NCBI RefSeq assembly: GCF_003716875.1
Contig: NZ_CP033077.1
Coordinates: 186,001-250,000, forward strand
Origin: Vibrio zhugei
Lineage (GTDB): Bacteria; Pseudomonadota; Gammaproteobacteria; Enterobacterales; Vibrionaceae
Length of the DNA: 64,000 nt
Reading direction: 5' to 3'
This document shows, piece after piece, positions 27,331-35,347 of this stretch; the stretch's first letter is position 1; every line of letters starts with the position of its first letter. Made by a program: the position numbers and the translations under genes. The notes below the pieces were generated by a model, which was not told where the DNA came from, did not search any database, and saw nothing but the letters and a program-made list of their open reading frames with translations.

Positions 27331-27558
27331 CTCTTTTGCTACGGTATGCAAGTAATGTACCTAATAGTGTTCCAGTCGTAAGCCACCATTCCCGTATAGG
27401 TCCGCTGGACAATCCGCTGCTTAGCGGACGGTTTTGCCCCAAAATTACGCGAAATTTGACGCAAATTGGTGCATGGCAGTGGTTTAGGCTGAGAAAAGAT
27501 CCAGAGATATCGCGTCACCATTGGGTTGTTTTGAATTGGCATGCAATTTGTATTTGCC

Positions 27559-27570
27559 ATTGTATACAAT
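27559..27570. promoter_or_regulatory. Candidate GntR operator upstream of the NCS1 permease
   Basis: Perfect 12-base palindrome ATTGTATACAAT, ending 19 bases before the permease start. Its TATACA core may overlap the promoter -10, which would suit repression. Confidence 0.7.
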
Positions 27571-27589
27571 CGAAAAAAGGATCGTGATT

Positions 27590-29032
27590 ATGGATAAGGA
27601 TTTTCCAGTAAGCCCAAGATTAAGCAATGTGGATCTTGCTCCTGATACGGAGCAAAAATGGGGATGGTATAGCATCTTCGCCTTTTGGATGTCCGATATC
27701 CATAGTGTGGGCGGTTATGTTTTTGCCGCCAGTTTATTCGCCCTTGGTTTGAATGGCATTCAAGTCTTTATTAGTTTGCTGGTGGGGATCATGATCGTCA
27801 TGGTTTTTGCGAACTTAATGGGGCGTCCTGGACAACAATCAGGCGCTCCTTTCCCTGTTGTCGCTCGGATGGCTTTTGGGGTGTTTGGCGCCAATGTGCC
27901 CGCTGTCATTCGAGGTTTAATTGCGGTGGTCTGGTATGGGATTCAAACTTTCCTTGCCTCAAGCTCGTTTATCATTTTATTGTTGTACTTTTTCCCAAGT
28001 CTTGCTTCGCTTCGCGAGTCCAGCTTTATTGGGTTGTCTTATCTAGGCTGGATAGGTTTCATGTCGATGTGGGTATTACAAGCTGTGGTATTCATGTTTG
28101 GTATGGACATGATTCGCAAGGTGATTGACTGGTCAGGCCCTGCTATCTATATCGCTATGTTCGCCTTATGCTGTTATATGATTGATCAAGCAGGCTGGGA
28201 CAATATCCAGTTCAGTTTAAGTGATAAAAAGTTAACTGGCGGTGATGCGATTTTGCAAATGGTCGTTGCTTCTGCCTTAGTCGCTGGGTATTTTGCTGGC
28301 CCGACTTTGAACTTCAGTGACTTTTCTCGTTACTGTGGAAGCTATAAAAAACTCAAACTGGGGAATTGGTTGGGTCTGCCATTAAATTTCGTCGTGTTTT
28401 CTGCGTTTAGCGTCATTATTGTGTCGGCTTCGATGCCAGTGTTCGGAGAGATGATTACCGATCCGGTGGAAACTGTCCGTCGATTAGACAGTGGCATGAT
28501 TACGGTATTGGGGGCGTTGACGTTCATCTTCGCGACTGTTGGTATTAATATCGTCGCCAATTTTGTTGCACCAGCGTTTGATTTTTCCAATGTGTCACCA
28601 CAAAAGATCAATTTCAAGTGCGGAGGCTTTATCGCGGCGATTGGTTCCGTGTTACTGACACCTTGGAATTTGTTTAATAACCCAGCGGTCATTCACTATA
28701 CTGTCGATGTTTTAGGGGCGATGATTGGGCCTTTATACGGGATTATCATTGTCGATTACTATCTGATTAAACGCTGCCAGATGGACATTCCTTCTTTATA
28801 CACGGAAGCAAAGCACGGTTTATATTGGTATAAAGATGGCGTCAATATGAAAAGCCTCTACGCGCTTGTCGCCTCAGGGGGGATTGCGATTGTCGCGACG
28901 TTCTTCATTCCAGAATTGGCCAATTACGCGTTATTCATTGGAGGCGGCTGTTCTGCTGTATTCTATCGTTATCTGATGCAGACGCAAATTGTCACTCAGC
29001 CAGCCTATAAGCCAGTGGCCCCTATCAAATAG
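27590..29032 (+). CDS. NCS1-family allantoin/purine permease
   Basis: 480 residues from the ATG at 27590 (AAGGA eight bases upstream). Twelve membrane segments; NCS1 landmarks are the opening SNVDLAPDTEQKWGWYSIFAFWMSD, ANLMGRPGQQSGAPFPVVARMAFG and a late GPLYGIIIVDYYLIKR. NCS1 carriers import nucleobases, hydantoins and allantoin with a cation. The position divergent from GntR-hpxA-puuE points to allantoin as substrate (PucI/AllP type), although purine bases remain possible. A strong terminator follows. Confidence 0.87.
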   Translation: MDKDFPVSPRLSNVDLAPDTEQKWGWYSIFAFWMSDIHSVGGYVFAASLFALGLNGIQVFISLLVGIMIVMVFANLMGRPGQQSGAPFPVVARMAFGVFGANVPAVIRGLIAVVWYGIQTFLASSSFIILLLYFFPSLASLRESSFIGLSYLGWIGFMSMWVLQAVVFMFGMDMIRKVIDWSGPAIYIAMFALCCYMIDQAGWDNIQFSLSDKKLTGGDAILQMVVASALVAGYFAGPTLNFSDFSRYCGSYKKLKLGNWLGLPLNFVVFSAFSVIIVSASMPVFGEMITDPVETVRRLDSGMITVLGALTFIFATVGINIVANFVAPAFDFSNVSPQKINFKCGGFIAAIGSVLLTPWNLFNNPAVIHYTVDVLGAMIGPLYGIIIVDYYLIKRCQMDIPSLYTEAKHGLYWYKDGVNMKSLYALVASGGIAIVATFFIPELANYALFIGGGCSAVFYRYLMQTQIVTQPAYKPVAPIK

Positions 29033-29062
29033 CCCAACTTTAGACATACGTGCTCATCTCAT

Positions 29063-29097
29063 CCCCTATCAATCGTTGTATTGCTAGGGGATTTTTT
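29063..29097 (+). terminator. Terminator after the NCS1 permease
   Basis: Stem CCCCTATCAAT / ATTGCTAGGGG (10 of 11 paired) followed by ATTTTTTC. Confidence 0.85.
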
Positions 29098-29137
29098 CGA
29101 CCATTGGGTGACACAATCGTAACATTGACTTTCTACT

Positions 29138-29314
29138 TTGAAACAGTTGCACCGAAACCTATCATTTGTGCACTAAAAGAGCGCTTCTTTACTTGTCGCT
29201 ACTTATATTGAAACGGTTGAATTTAATTAAGTGATTGAAAATAATTGGAAATTTTTTTATTAAAAAATGGCACAATCGTTGCTTTTTAATTAAATAGCGG
29301 TTCAAACGTTTCAT
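29138..29314. promoter_or_regulatory. Three copies of a TTGAAAC-GTTGAA-like motif upstream of the ABC operon
   Basis: TTGAAACAGTTGCA at 29138-29151, TTGAAACGGTTGAA at 29208-29221, and ATGAAACGTTTGAA on the minus strand at 29301-29314. The spacing and likeness suggest binding sites, possibly of the RpiR-family regulator encoded in the same operon, which often binds GAAA/TTTC half sites. The rest of the 340-base region is AT-rich and holds no ORF. Confidence 0.55.
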
Positions 29315-29374
29315 GTGTGCCGCTTAACCGTCACCGCAGTGATAAGACCGTAATCAAACAAGTAGGGTTCAAGG

Positions 29375-30166
29375 ATGAGAATCGTAAACTATATCGTCAA
29401 AGTCGTCGCCGTGATCGGCGTATTGGCAAGCGTTTCAGCCGCACAAGCGGATCAGTTAGCGAAAGTTGAACAACGAGGAGTACTGAATGTGGCGGTGCCG
29501 CAAGATTTTCCGCCATTTGGCTCCATTGGTACTGACATGCAGCAGCATGGCTACGATATCGACATGGCGACGTATCTGGCCAAACAACTGAAGGTGAAAT
29601 TAAATCTTGTCCCCGTGACCAGTGCCAACCGTATTCCTTATCTGCAAACAGGTAAAGTCGATCTGGTCATTTCTAGCATGGGGAAAAATGCCTCGCGTGC
29701 GAAAGTGATCAACTTTAGTGATGCCTATGCACCATTTTATCTTGGGGTCTTTGGTAGTGATGACCAGAAGGTCTCCGACGCTAAACAGCTCAGTGGAAAA
29801 ACCATCGCGGTGACGCGCGGCTCAGTAGAAGACTTAGTGCTAAGCGATCTGGCTCCAAAAGATGCGCATATTAAACGTTTTGAAGACAACAATGCCACAC
29901 TGTCTGCTTACCTTTCTGGTCAGGTACGTCTGATTGCCACGGGCAATCTAGTCGTGACCGAAATTGCGAATCGTTACCCAGGAAAAGCCCCTAAAACAAA
30001 ATTCTTATTAAAAAACTCGCCTTGCTACGTCGGCGTAATGAAAGGCGAACCAGCGCTACTGAATAAAGTGAATGCGTTGATTCAACAAGCCAAGTCGCAG
30101 GGAGTATTAAACAGATTGTCAGAAAAATGGCTGAAAGCTCCATTTCCTAAATCACTTGGTGCGTAA
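29375..30166 (+). CDS. Polar amino-acid-type ABC substrate-binding protein (family 3)
   Basis: 263 residues; signal peptide ends near AAQA-DQ (residues 1-26). The family-3 binding fold is typical: VEQRGVLNVAVPQDFPPFGS, GYDIDMATYLAKQLKV, YLQTGKVDLVISSMGKN and KTIAVTRGSVEDLV. It would bind a small carboxylated ligand in the periplasm. The operon also holds allantoate- and oxamate-processing enzymes, so ligands such as allantoate, oxalurate, oxamate or an amino acid are plausible. The two permeases and an ATPase follow directly. Confidence 0.88.
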   Translation: MRIVNYIVKVVAVIGVLASVSAAQADQLAKVEQRGVLNVAVPQDFPPFGSIGTDMQQHGYDIDMATYLAKQLKVKLNLVPVTSANRIPYLQTGKVDLVISSMGKNASRAKVINFSDAYAPFYLGVFGSDDQKVSDAKQLSGKTIAVTRGSVEDLVLSDLAPKDAHIKRFEDNNATLSAYLSGQVRLIATGNLVVTEIANRYPGKAPKTKFLLKNSPCYVGVMKGEPALLNKVNALIQQAKSQGVLNRLSEKWLKAPFPKSLGA

Positions 30167-30180
30167 TGAGTAGGTGACCG

Positions 30181-30849
30181 ATGAGCTATCAGTTAAATTT
30201 TTCAGGATTGACCCCTTACATGCCAGAGTTTGTCTCTGGCTTGCAAACGACGATTGAGTTAACGCTCATTTCGACCGTGGGCGGATTGGCGTTAGGAACC
30301 GCATGCGCAGCACTGAATATCAGCCGCTATACCGCATGCTCACGCTTATGCTCGTGTTACATTGAAGTGATTCGCAATACCCCGTTCATTGTACAATTAT
30401 TTTTTATTTTCTTTGGTCTTCCCGCATTGGGCGTCAAACTGTCTGCGTGGGAAGCGGGCGTTATTGCGATGGTCATCAATTTAGGTGCTTACAGCGCGGA
30501 AATTTTGCGTTCAGGCATTGCAGCAACGCCCAAAGGTCAGTGGGAAGCAGGGCGGACTTTGGGTCTAACCCATGGACAGATCTTTTGTCGTATTATTTTA
30601 CCGCCAGCCTATTGCCGAGTGTACCCATCGCTGGTGAGTCAATGCATTATCGTGATGTTGGGCTCAGCGGTGGTCTCACAAATATCAGTAGAAGATTTGA
30701 CCTTTGCGGCCAACTTTGTGCAGTCACGTAGCTTTTTAAGTTTCGAGTCTTACATTGTCACCGCGCTCATTTATTTGGTGTTGGCGGTGGTTATGCGTCA
30801 ATTGTTTGCATGGCTGAAACGGCGTGTATTTCGTTACTCATTTCGCTAG
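30181..30849 (+). CDS. Amino-acid-type ABC permease 1 (HisM/GlnP family)
   Basis: 222 residues with about five membrane segments and the family motif GQWEAGRTLGLTHGQIFCRIILPPA (EAA loop). RNTPFIVQLFFIFFGLP is the usual second-segment signature. It starts 14 bases after the binding-protein stop and pairs with the second permease gene to form the channel. Confidence 0.9.
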   Translation: MSYQLNFSGLTPYMPEFVSGLQTTIELTLISTVGGLALGTACAALNISRYTACSRLCSCYIEVIRNTPFIVQLFFIFFGLPALGVKLSAWEAGVIAMVINLGAYSAEILRSGIAATPKGQWEAGRTLGLTHGQIFCRIILPPAYCRVYPSLVSQCIIVMLGSAVVSQISVEDLTFAANFVQSRSFLSFESYIVTALIYLVLAVVMRQLFAWLKRRVFRYSFR

Positions 30850-30857
30850 GAGTGCTG

Positions 30858-31511
30858 ATGATGATGCAATTTACGGATTGGGATATTCTGCGTAACTTAT
30901 TGATGGCCGCTCGTTGGACTATTGCGTTATCGCTCATTGCGTTTATCGGTGGTGGCGTGATTGGCTTACTGCTGACGGCGCTGCGCAGCAGCAAGTATCT
31001 GTCTTTCGGCCGGGTGATTCAACTGTATGTGGAGCTATTCCAAGGCACGCCTCTTTTGATGCAGTTATTCTTGTGTTTCTTCGGTTTGTCCTTGATCGGA
31101 ATAGAAGTCAATGCGTGGACCGCCGCGATCATTGCTTTGACACTTTATAGCAGCGCGTATTTTCACGACATTTGGCGTGGGTGTATTGAGTCTCTACCCA
31201 AGGGACAATGGGAGGCTTGTCGTACTTTAGGCCTGACTTACCTAGATACCATGCGTTATGTCATCGCGCCACAAGCGATTCAGCTTGCGATTGCTCCGAC
31301 TGTGGGGTTCTCCGTGCAAATTGTTAAAGGAACAGCTTTGGCCTCTATCATTGGTTTCGTGGAATTAACCAAAGCCGGCACCATGCTAAATAATGCAACT
31401 TTTCAGCCTTTTAAAGTGTTCACCTTTGTGGCTATTTTGTATTTTGCTATTTGTTTTCCGCTTTCTGCGTTAGCTCGTTACTTGGAGAAGCACCGTTATG
31501 TCCGTCGTTAG
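30858..31511 (+). CDS. Amino-acid-type ABC permease 2 (HisM/GlnP family)
   Basis: 217 residues from the first of two adjacent ATGs, with AGGAG five bases upstream. Motifs parallel permease 1: FQGTPLLMQLFLCFFGLS and GQWEACRTLGLTYLDTMRYVIAPQA. It overlaps the ATPase gene by 14 bases. Two different permeases mean a heterodimeric channel. Confidence 0.9.
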   Translation: MMMQFTDWDILRNLLMAARWTIALSLIAFIGGGVIGLLLTALRSSKYLSFGRVIQLYVELFQGTPLLMQLFLCFFGLSLIGIEVNAWTAAIIALTLYSSAYFHDIWRGCIESLPKGQWEACRTLGLTYLDTMRYVIAPQAIQLAIAPTVGFSVQIVKGTALASIIGFVELTKAGTMLNNATFQPFKVFTFVAILYFAICFPLSALARYLEKHRYVRR

Positions 31512-32226
31512 TATTGAACAAGTCCATAAATATTATGGTGAAGCCCACGTTTTAAAAGGGGTCGAACTAAAAGTAAAGCAAGGCGAGGTCATCTCCATCA
31601 TTGGCCGTAGCGGCTCCGGAAAAAGTACCTTATTACGCTGTATTAATGGGCTTGAAGAACACCAAGAAGGAGCAATCATTGTTGATAGCCAAGCGGTTGA
31701 AAATGATGATTACAAATTACGTTTACTGAGCCGCAGCGTCGGAATGGTGTTTCAAAGCTTTAATTTATTTCCACACATGACAGTGAGTGACAACGTCACT
31801 TTGGCGCCCAAGCTGGTGCTCAAAAAAGACGCGGCCGAATGCCAAGCGTTGGCGAAATCGCTGTTGGAAAAAGTGGGGTTAGCGGATAAATATGACGCCT
31901 ATCCGGGAGAGCTATCGGGGGGACAACAGCAGCGCGTCGCGATCGCTCGCTCGTTGGCGATGTCACCGAAGGTGTTATTGTGCGATGAAATTACCTCAGC
32001 ATTGGATCCGGAGTTGGTCGGCGAAGTCCTTAAAGTATTAGAGACGTTAAAAAAGGAAGGCATGACGCTGATTCTTGTTACCCATGAGATGAATTTCGCG
32101 CGAGATGTCGGTGACCGTGTGGTGTTCATGAATCAAGGGAAAGTTTGGGAAGAAGGGCCGAGTAACGAGGTATTTGCTCACCCGAAAACGCCCGAGTTAC
32201 AAAGTTTTCTAGCGGCCGTTCGCTAA
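31498..32226 (+). CDS. Amino-acid-type ABC ATPase (GlnQ/HisP family)
   Basis: 242 residues. Walker A IGRSGSGKST, Q-loop MVFQSFNLFPHMTV, signature LSGGQQQRVAIARSL, Walker B VLLCDEITSALDP and H-loop LVTHEMNFA. It energises the importer. The start overlaps permease 2, so translation is coupled. Confidence 0.93.
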   Translation: MSVVSIEQVHKYYGEAHVLKGVELKVKQGEVISIIGRSGSGKSTLLRCINGLEEHQEGAIIVDSQAVENDDYKLRLLSRSVGMVFQSFNLFPHMTVSDNVTLAPKLVLKKDAAECQALAKSLLEKVGLADKYDAYPGELSGGQQQRVAIARSLAMSPKVLLCDEITSALDPELVGEVLKVLETLKKEGMTLILVTHEMNFARDVGDRVVFMNQGKVWEEGPSNEVFAHPKTPELQSFLAAVR

Positions 32227-32236
32227 GGAAAAAAAG

Positions 32237-33055
32237 ATGACCAATCAGAGCGATTCGTTGAGTGAGCGTATTACCTTTCATTATGAACAACTGAGTCAAA
32301 GCGGTCGACGTATTGCGGATTATCTGCAAGGACATCCCGACAAAATTGTCATGCAATCGACTGCGCAGATAGCCAAAGCGTGTGGCGTATCAAAAACCAC
32401 GGTCAGCCGATTTATTCGTCAATTGGGGTACGATGATCACTTGGCGTTGCGAGAAGAAGTGATTCAGCAACGTGAGCAGGGCGTGCCCGTGCTGACGTCG
32501 GAGATTGAAGACCCCAGTATTCGACATGAGATGCAGGCATTAGAGCAACTCTGGGCGCAACTGGCGACTTTGAATATCGACGAACTGATCAAACCGATTG
32601 CCACCGCTCGACGGGTGGTGGTGATCGGCTATCGCAATAGTTATCCGGTTGCGTTACATTTACGTCAGCAACTGATGCAATGCCGAGATAATGTTCATTT
32701 ATTACCCCTGCCTGGGCAAACGGTGGGGGAAGATTTAAGCCAACTCAACGACGATGATTTTGTTATTGTGATCGGTATTCGGCGCCGCGTGACACACTTT
32801 GCTCAGCTAATGGAATACTTACGGGCTCATCATACGCTGCTGATCACCGACCAATCCGGACAACGTTATAGCCAACAATGCCAGCATATATTAATCTGTC
32901 AGATGAATAATCATGCTCCTTTAGACAGCTATGCTGTGCCGATGAGTTTGATCGCATTTTTGGTGAATCAGGTGTATTTACAGTTAGGAAGTGATGCTGT
33001 CACAAAAAGCAGACACATCAGTCAGAGTTATTCTCGTTTACATGAAGTAGAATAA
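32237..33055 (+). CDS. RpiR/MurR-family transcriptional regulator
   Basis: 272 residues. N-terminal HTH (QSTAQIAKACGVSKTTVSRFIRQLGYDDHLALR) followed by a SIS sugar-phosphate-type domain (about residues 110-240: RRVVVIGYRNSYPVALHLRQQL). It starts 10 bases after the ABC ATPase, so it is co-transcribed with the genes it likely controls. SIS domains often bind phosphosugars, but RpiR members linked to ureide or oxamate genes are known to sense other small ligands; which one here is unknown. Confidence 0.85.
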   Translation: MTNQSDSLSERITFHYEQLSQSGRRIADYLQGHPDKIVMQSTAQIAKACGVSKTTVSRFIRQLGYDDHLALREEVIQQREQGVPVLTSEIEDPSIRHEMQALEQLWAQLATLNIDELIKPIATARRVVVIGYRNSYPVALHLRQQLMQCRDNVHLLPLPGQTVGEDLSQLNDDDFVIVIGIRRRVTHFAQLMEYLRAHHTLLITDQSGQRYSQQCQHILICQMNNHAPLDSYAVPMSLIAFLVNQVYLQLGSDAVTKSRHISQSYSRLHEVE

Positions 33056-33094
33056 CACCAATAACCACCGCTCAATATAAATAGAAACAAGGTA

Positions 33095-34099
33095 ATGAAA
33101 GTATTAGAGAAACTAAAAAAAGAATGGTTTATTTTAGGCATGATGGTTGCCATTGCACTGGCGATTGTGACGCCCAATGTGGGTAAAACGGATGGCTGGC
33201 TACGGTTGGATATTGTGACCAGTCTTGGTATCGCTTTGGTGTTTTTTCTGCATGGCCTTGGATTGAGTCCGCAAGCCATTAAAGCAGGTTTATCCAATTG
33301 GAAATTGCATATCTATGTGCAATTAGCCACATTCGTTGTTTATCCATTATTGTGGGTTATTTTTGGTGATCAATTTTTGGCGTTTATGCCAGCACCGTTG
33401 GCGTTTGGTTTTTGTTATTTATTTTCCTTACCGAGTACCGTGTCATCGTCAGTCACGATGACCAGTGTCGGAAAAGGGAATGTACCTGGCGCCATTTTCA
33501 ATGCGTCTCTTTCTTCTATTATCGGTGTTTTTATTACGCCCGCATTGATCGAAGCGTTTATGGGGTTACAAGGCGCTAACATGAATTTTTGGGAGGCGGT
33601 GCTTGATATTGGTAAGCTGTTATTGGTGCCGATGGCCTTGGGTCAATTACTGCGTCCGTATTTAGTGGCGTGGACCACGCGTCATAAAGCCATTGTCGGC
33701 AAACTGGATAAATACGTGATCATCCTTATTGTCTATAACGCATTTTGTGATTCGGTAATTAACGGGATTTGGACACAGTTCTCGACGCGTTTACTGTTGC
33801 TGTCGATCGCCATTTGTATCGTGGTGTTATTAATTATGGTTCATGGCATTCAATGGGGTGCGCGTTGCTGTGGATTTGAACTGTCTGACGAGGTCGCCGC
33901 GGTCTTTTGTGGCACAAAGAAAACCCTCGCCGCCGGCATTCCAATGGCGAAAGTGATTTTTGGGAGTGACCCAAACTTAGGCATGCTGCTGCTTCCTATT
34001 ATGCTCTACCACCCATTACAAATTTTCTATTGTGCCATGATTGCCAATCGTTATGCCGCGAAAGCGGAGAACAAAGCAACGGTCGCGACCAGTTCGTAA
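33095..34099 (+). CDS. Bile acid:sodium symporter-like (SBF-like) transporter
   Basis: 334 residues, about ten membrane segments, of the SBF-like group (YfeH type): LGIALVFFLHGLGLSPQAIKAGL near the start, and LPSTVSSSVTMTSVGKGNVPGAIFNASLSS and FCGTKKTLAAGIPMAKVIFG later, the two discontinuous-helix regions of the fold. Members move organic anions or are of unknown substrate. Its place between the regulator and the ureide enzymes suggests transport of an acidic intermediate or end product such as oxalate or oxamate, possibly outward. The 40-base spacing to the RpiR gene keeps it in the operon. Confidence 0.82.
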   Translation: MKVLEKLKKEWFILGMMVAIALAIVTPNVGKTDGWLRLDIVTSLGIALVFFLHGLGLSPQAIKAGLSNWKLHIYVQLATFVVYPLLWVIFGDQFLAFMPAPLAFGFCYLFSLPSTVSSSVTMTSVGKGNVPGAIFNASLSSIIGVFITPALIEAFMGLQGANMNFWEAVLDIGKLLLVPMALGQLLRPYLVAWTTRHKAIVGKLDKYVIILIVYNAFCDSVINGIWTQFSTRLLLLSIAICIVVLLIMVHGIQWGARCCGFELSDEVAAVFCGTKKTLAAGIPMAKVIFGSDPNLGMLLLPIMLYHPLQIFYCAMIANRYAAKAENKATVATSS

Positions 34100-34153
34100 C
34101 GCGAAACACTTATGCGCAGTAAGTGCTGCGCCGTTTTAAAACAAGGATGTCGT

Positions 34154-35347
34154 ATGAGTATGGATACTCGAATCTTTTGTCAGCAAGGGCCGATGCACTT
34201 GCTACCTCATCATGCTGGCTGTCTTTCGGGCTTTCGGTTTGTCTTTAAAGATCTGTTTGATGTGGCCGGCTATGTCACTGGCGCAGGCAATCCACAGTGG
34301 TTAGTGACTCATGAACCCGCGCAAGCCACATCGCCGCTTATTGAGGCGCTATTGGCTCATGGAGCGGAATGTGTCGGCCGTGTGCAAACCGATGAATTAG
34401 CCTACAGCCTTAACGGACAAAATATCCACTATGGTACTCCGGTGAATCCGGCCGCGCCTGAATGTATCCCCGGTGGATCATCCAGTGGTTCGGCCGTTGC
34501 CGTCGCGGGAGGGCTGGCCGATTTTGCTATTGGTACCGACACGGGAGGGTCGATACGCGTTCCCGCGAGTTATACGAATATTTATGGTCTGCGTCCGACC
34601 CATGGAGGGCTAAGCTTACAGGCCGCCTTTGAGTTGGCGGGACGGTTTGATACCGCGGGGTTACTCGCAACGCACTTGGATGTGTTAAATAAGGTGTTTC
34701 ATTTGCTATATCAGGGCAAAGATGCACCGACGGCGTCGCTCACTACGTTGTATCTTGATGATGCCTTCGTTGATTTATTGGGAAGAGAGCGTCAGCAGCG
34801 TTTGCAGGCTTGGTGTGATGCGGCTGGTGTTTCGTTAACTCGTGGCTCGCTATGCTTGGCGAGTGACTGGGATTCTCAGCAACTGAGTGAGCTGTTTCGC
34901 GTGATACAGGGCTATGACATCATCCAAAATCATGGTCCTTGGTTGCAACGATATGGGCAGAGTTTGGACCCCGCGATCCTCGCTCGGGTCGAGTGGGCTC
35001 GGTGTATTACGCAAGAGCACTACCAGCAAGCACTAGAACAATACCATGCCTTTGCTCAGTGGTTACAGAGCGTGATTTTCTCCAGTGGCAGCCTTTGGGT
35101 GCTGCCGACAACACCGGGTGGTCCTCCCAGCTTAACGCTCGAACCAGAGGCGCTCGCAACGTATCGCTCGCAACTGATGGGATTGACTGCCTATGCCGGC
35201 TTAGCGGGGCTACCTCAGTTACATATTCCTATGCCGGAACTGGCTTTGGGGCCCGCTGGCATTTCATTATTAGGGGCGCCTTATCAAGATGCTCAGCTTC
35301 TTTCTATGGCGGCAAAATTGCAGGCAGGGAGCTCAGATGACAGATAA
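34154..35347 (+). CDS. Amidase-signature family hydrolase
   Basis: 397 residues from the ATG at 34154 with AAGGA six bases upstream. The Ser-cisSer-Lys triad of amidase-signature enzymes is visible: Lys32 in FVFKDLFDV, the cis-Ser near 109-110 in PGGSSSGSAV, and nucleophile Ser133 in TDTGGSIRVPASY. It is shorter than most amidases (about 450-500). It overlaps hpxW by 11 bases. In Klebsiella an amidase (hpxY) accompanies hpxW, so this may be its counterpart; a role in hydrolysing oxalurate or another ureido amide is my inference. Confidence 0.85.
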   Translation: MSMDTRIFCQQGPMHLLPHHAGCLSGFRFVFKDLFDVAGYVTGAGNPQWLVTHEPAQATSPLIEALLAHGAECVGRVQTDELAYSLNGQNIHYGTPVNPAAPECIPGGSSSGSAVAVAGGLADFAIGTDTGGSIRVPASYTNIYGLRPTHGGLSLQAAFELAGRFDTAGLLATHLDVLNKVFHLLYQGKDAPTASLTTLYLDDAFVDLLGRERQQRLQAWCDAAGVSLTRGSLCLASDWDSQQLSELFRVIQGYDIIQNHGPWLQRYGQSLDPAILARVEWARCITQEHYQQALEQYHAFAQWLQSVIFSSGSLWVLPTTPGGPPSLTLEPEALATYRSQLMGLTAYAGLAGLPQLHIPMPELALGPAGISLLGAPYQDAQLLSMAAKLQAGSSDDR

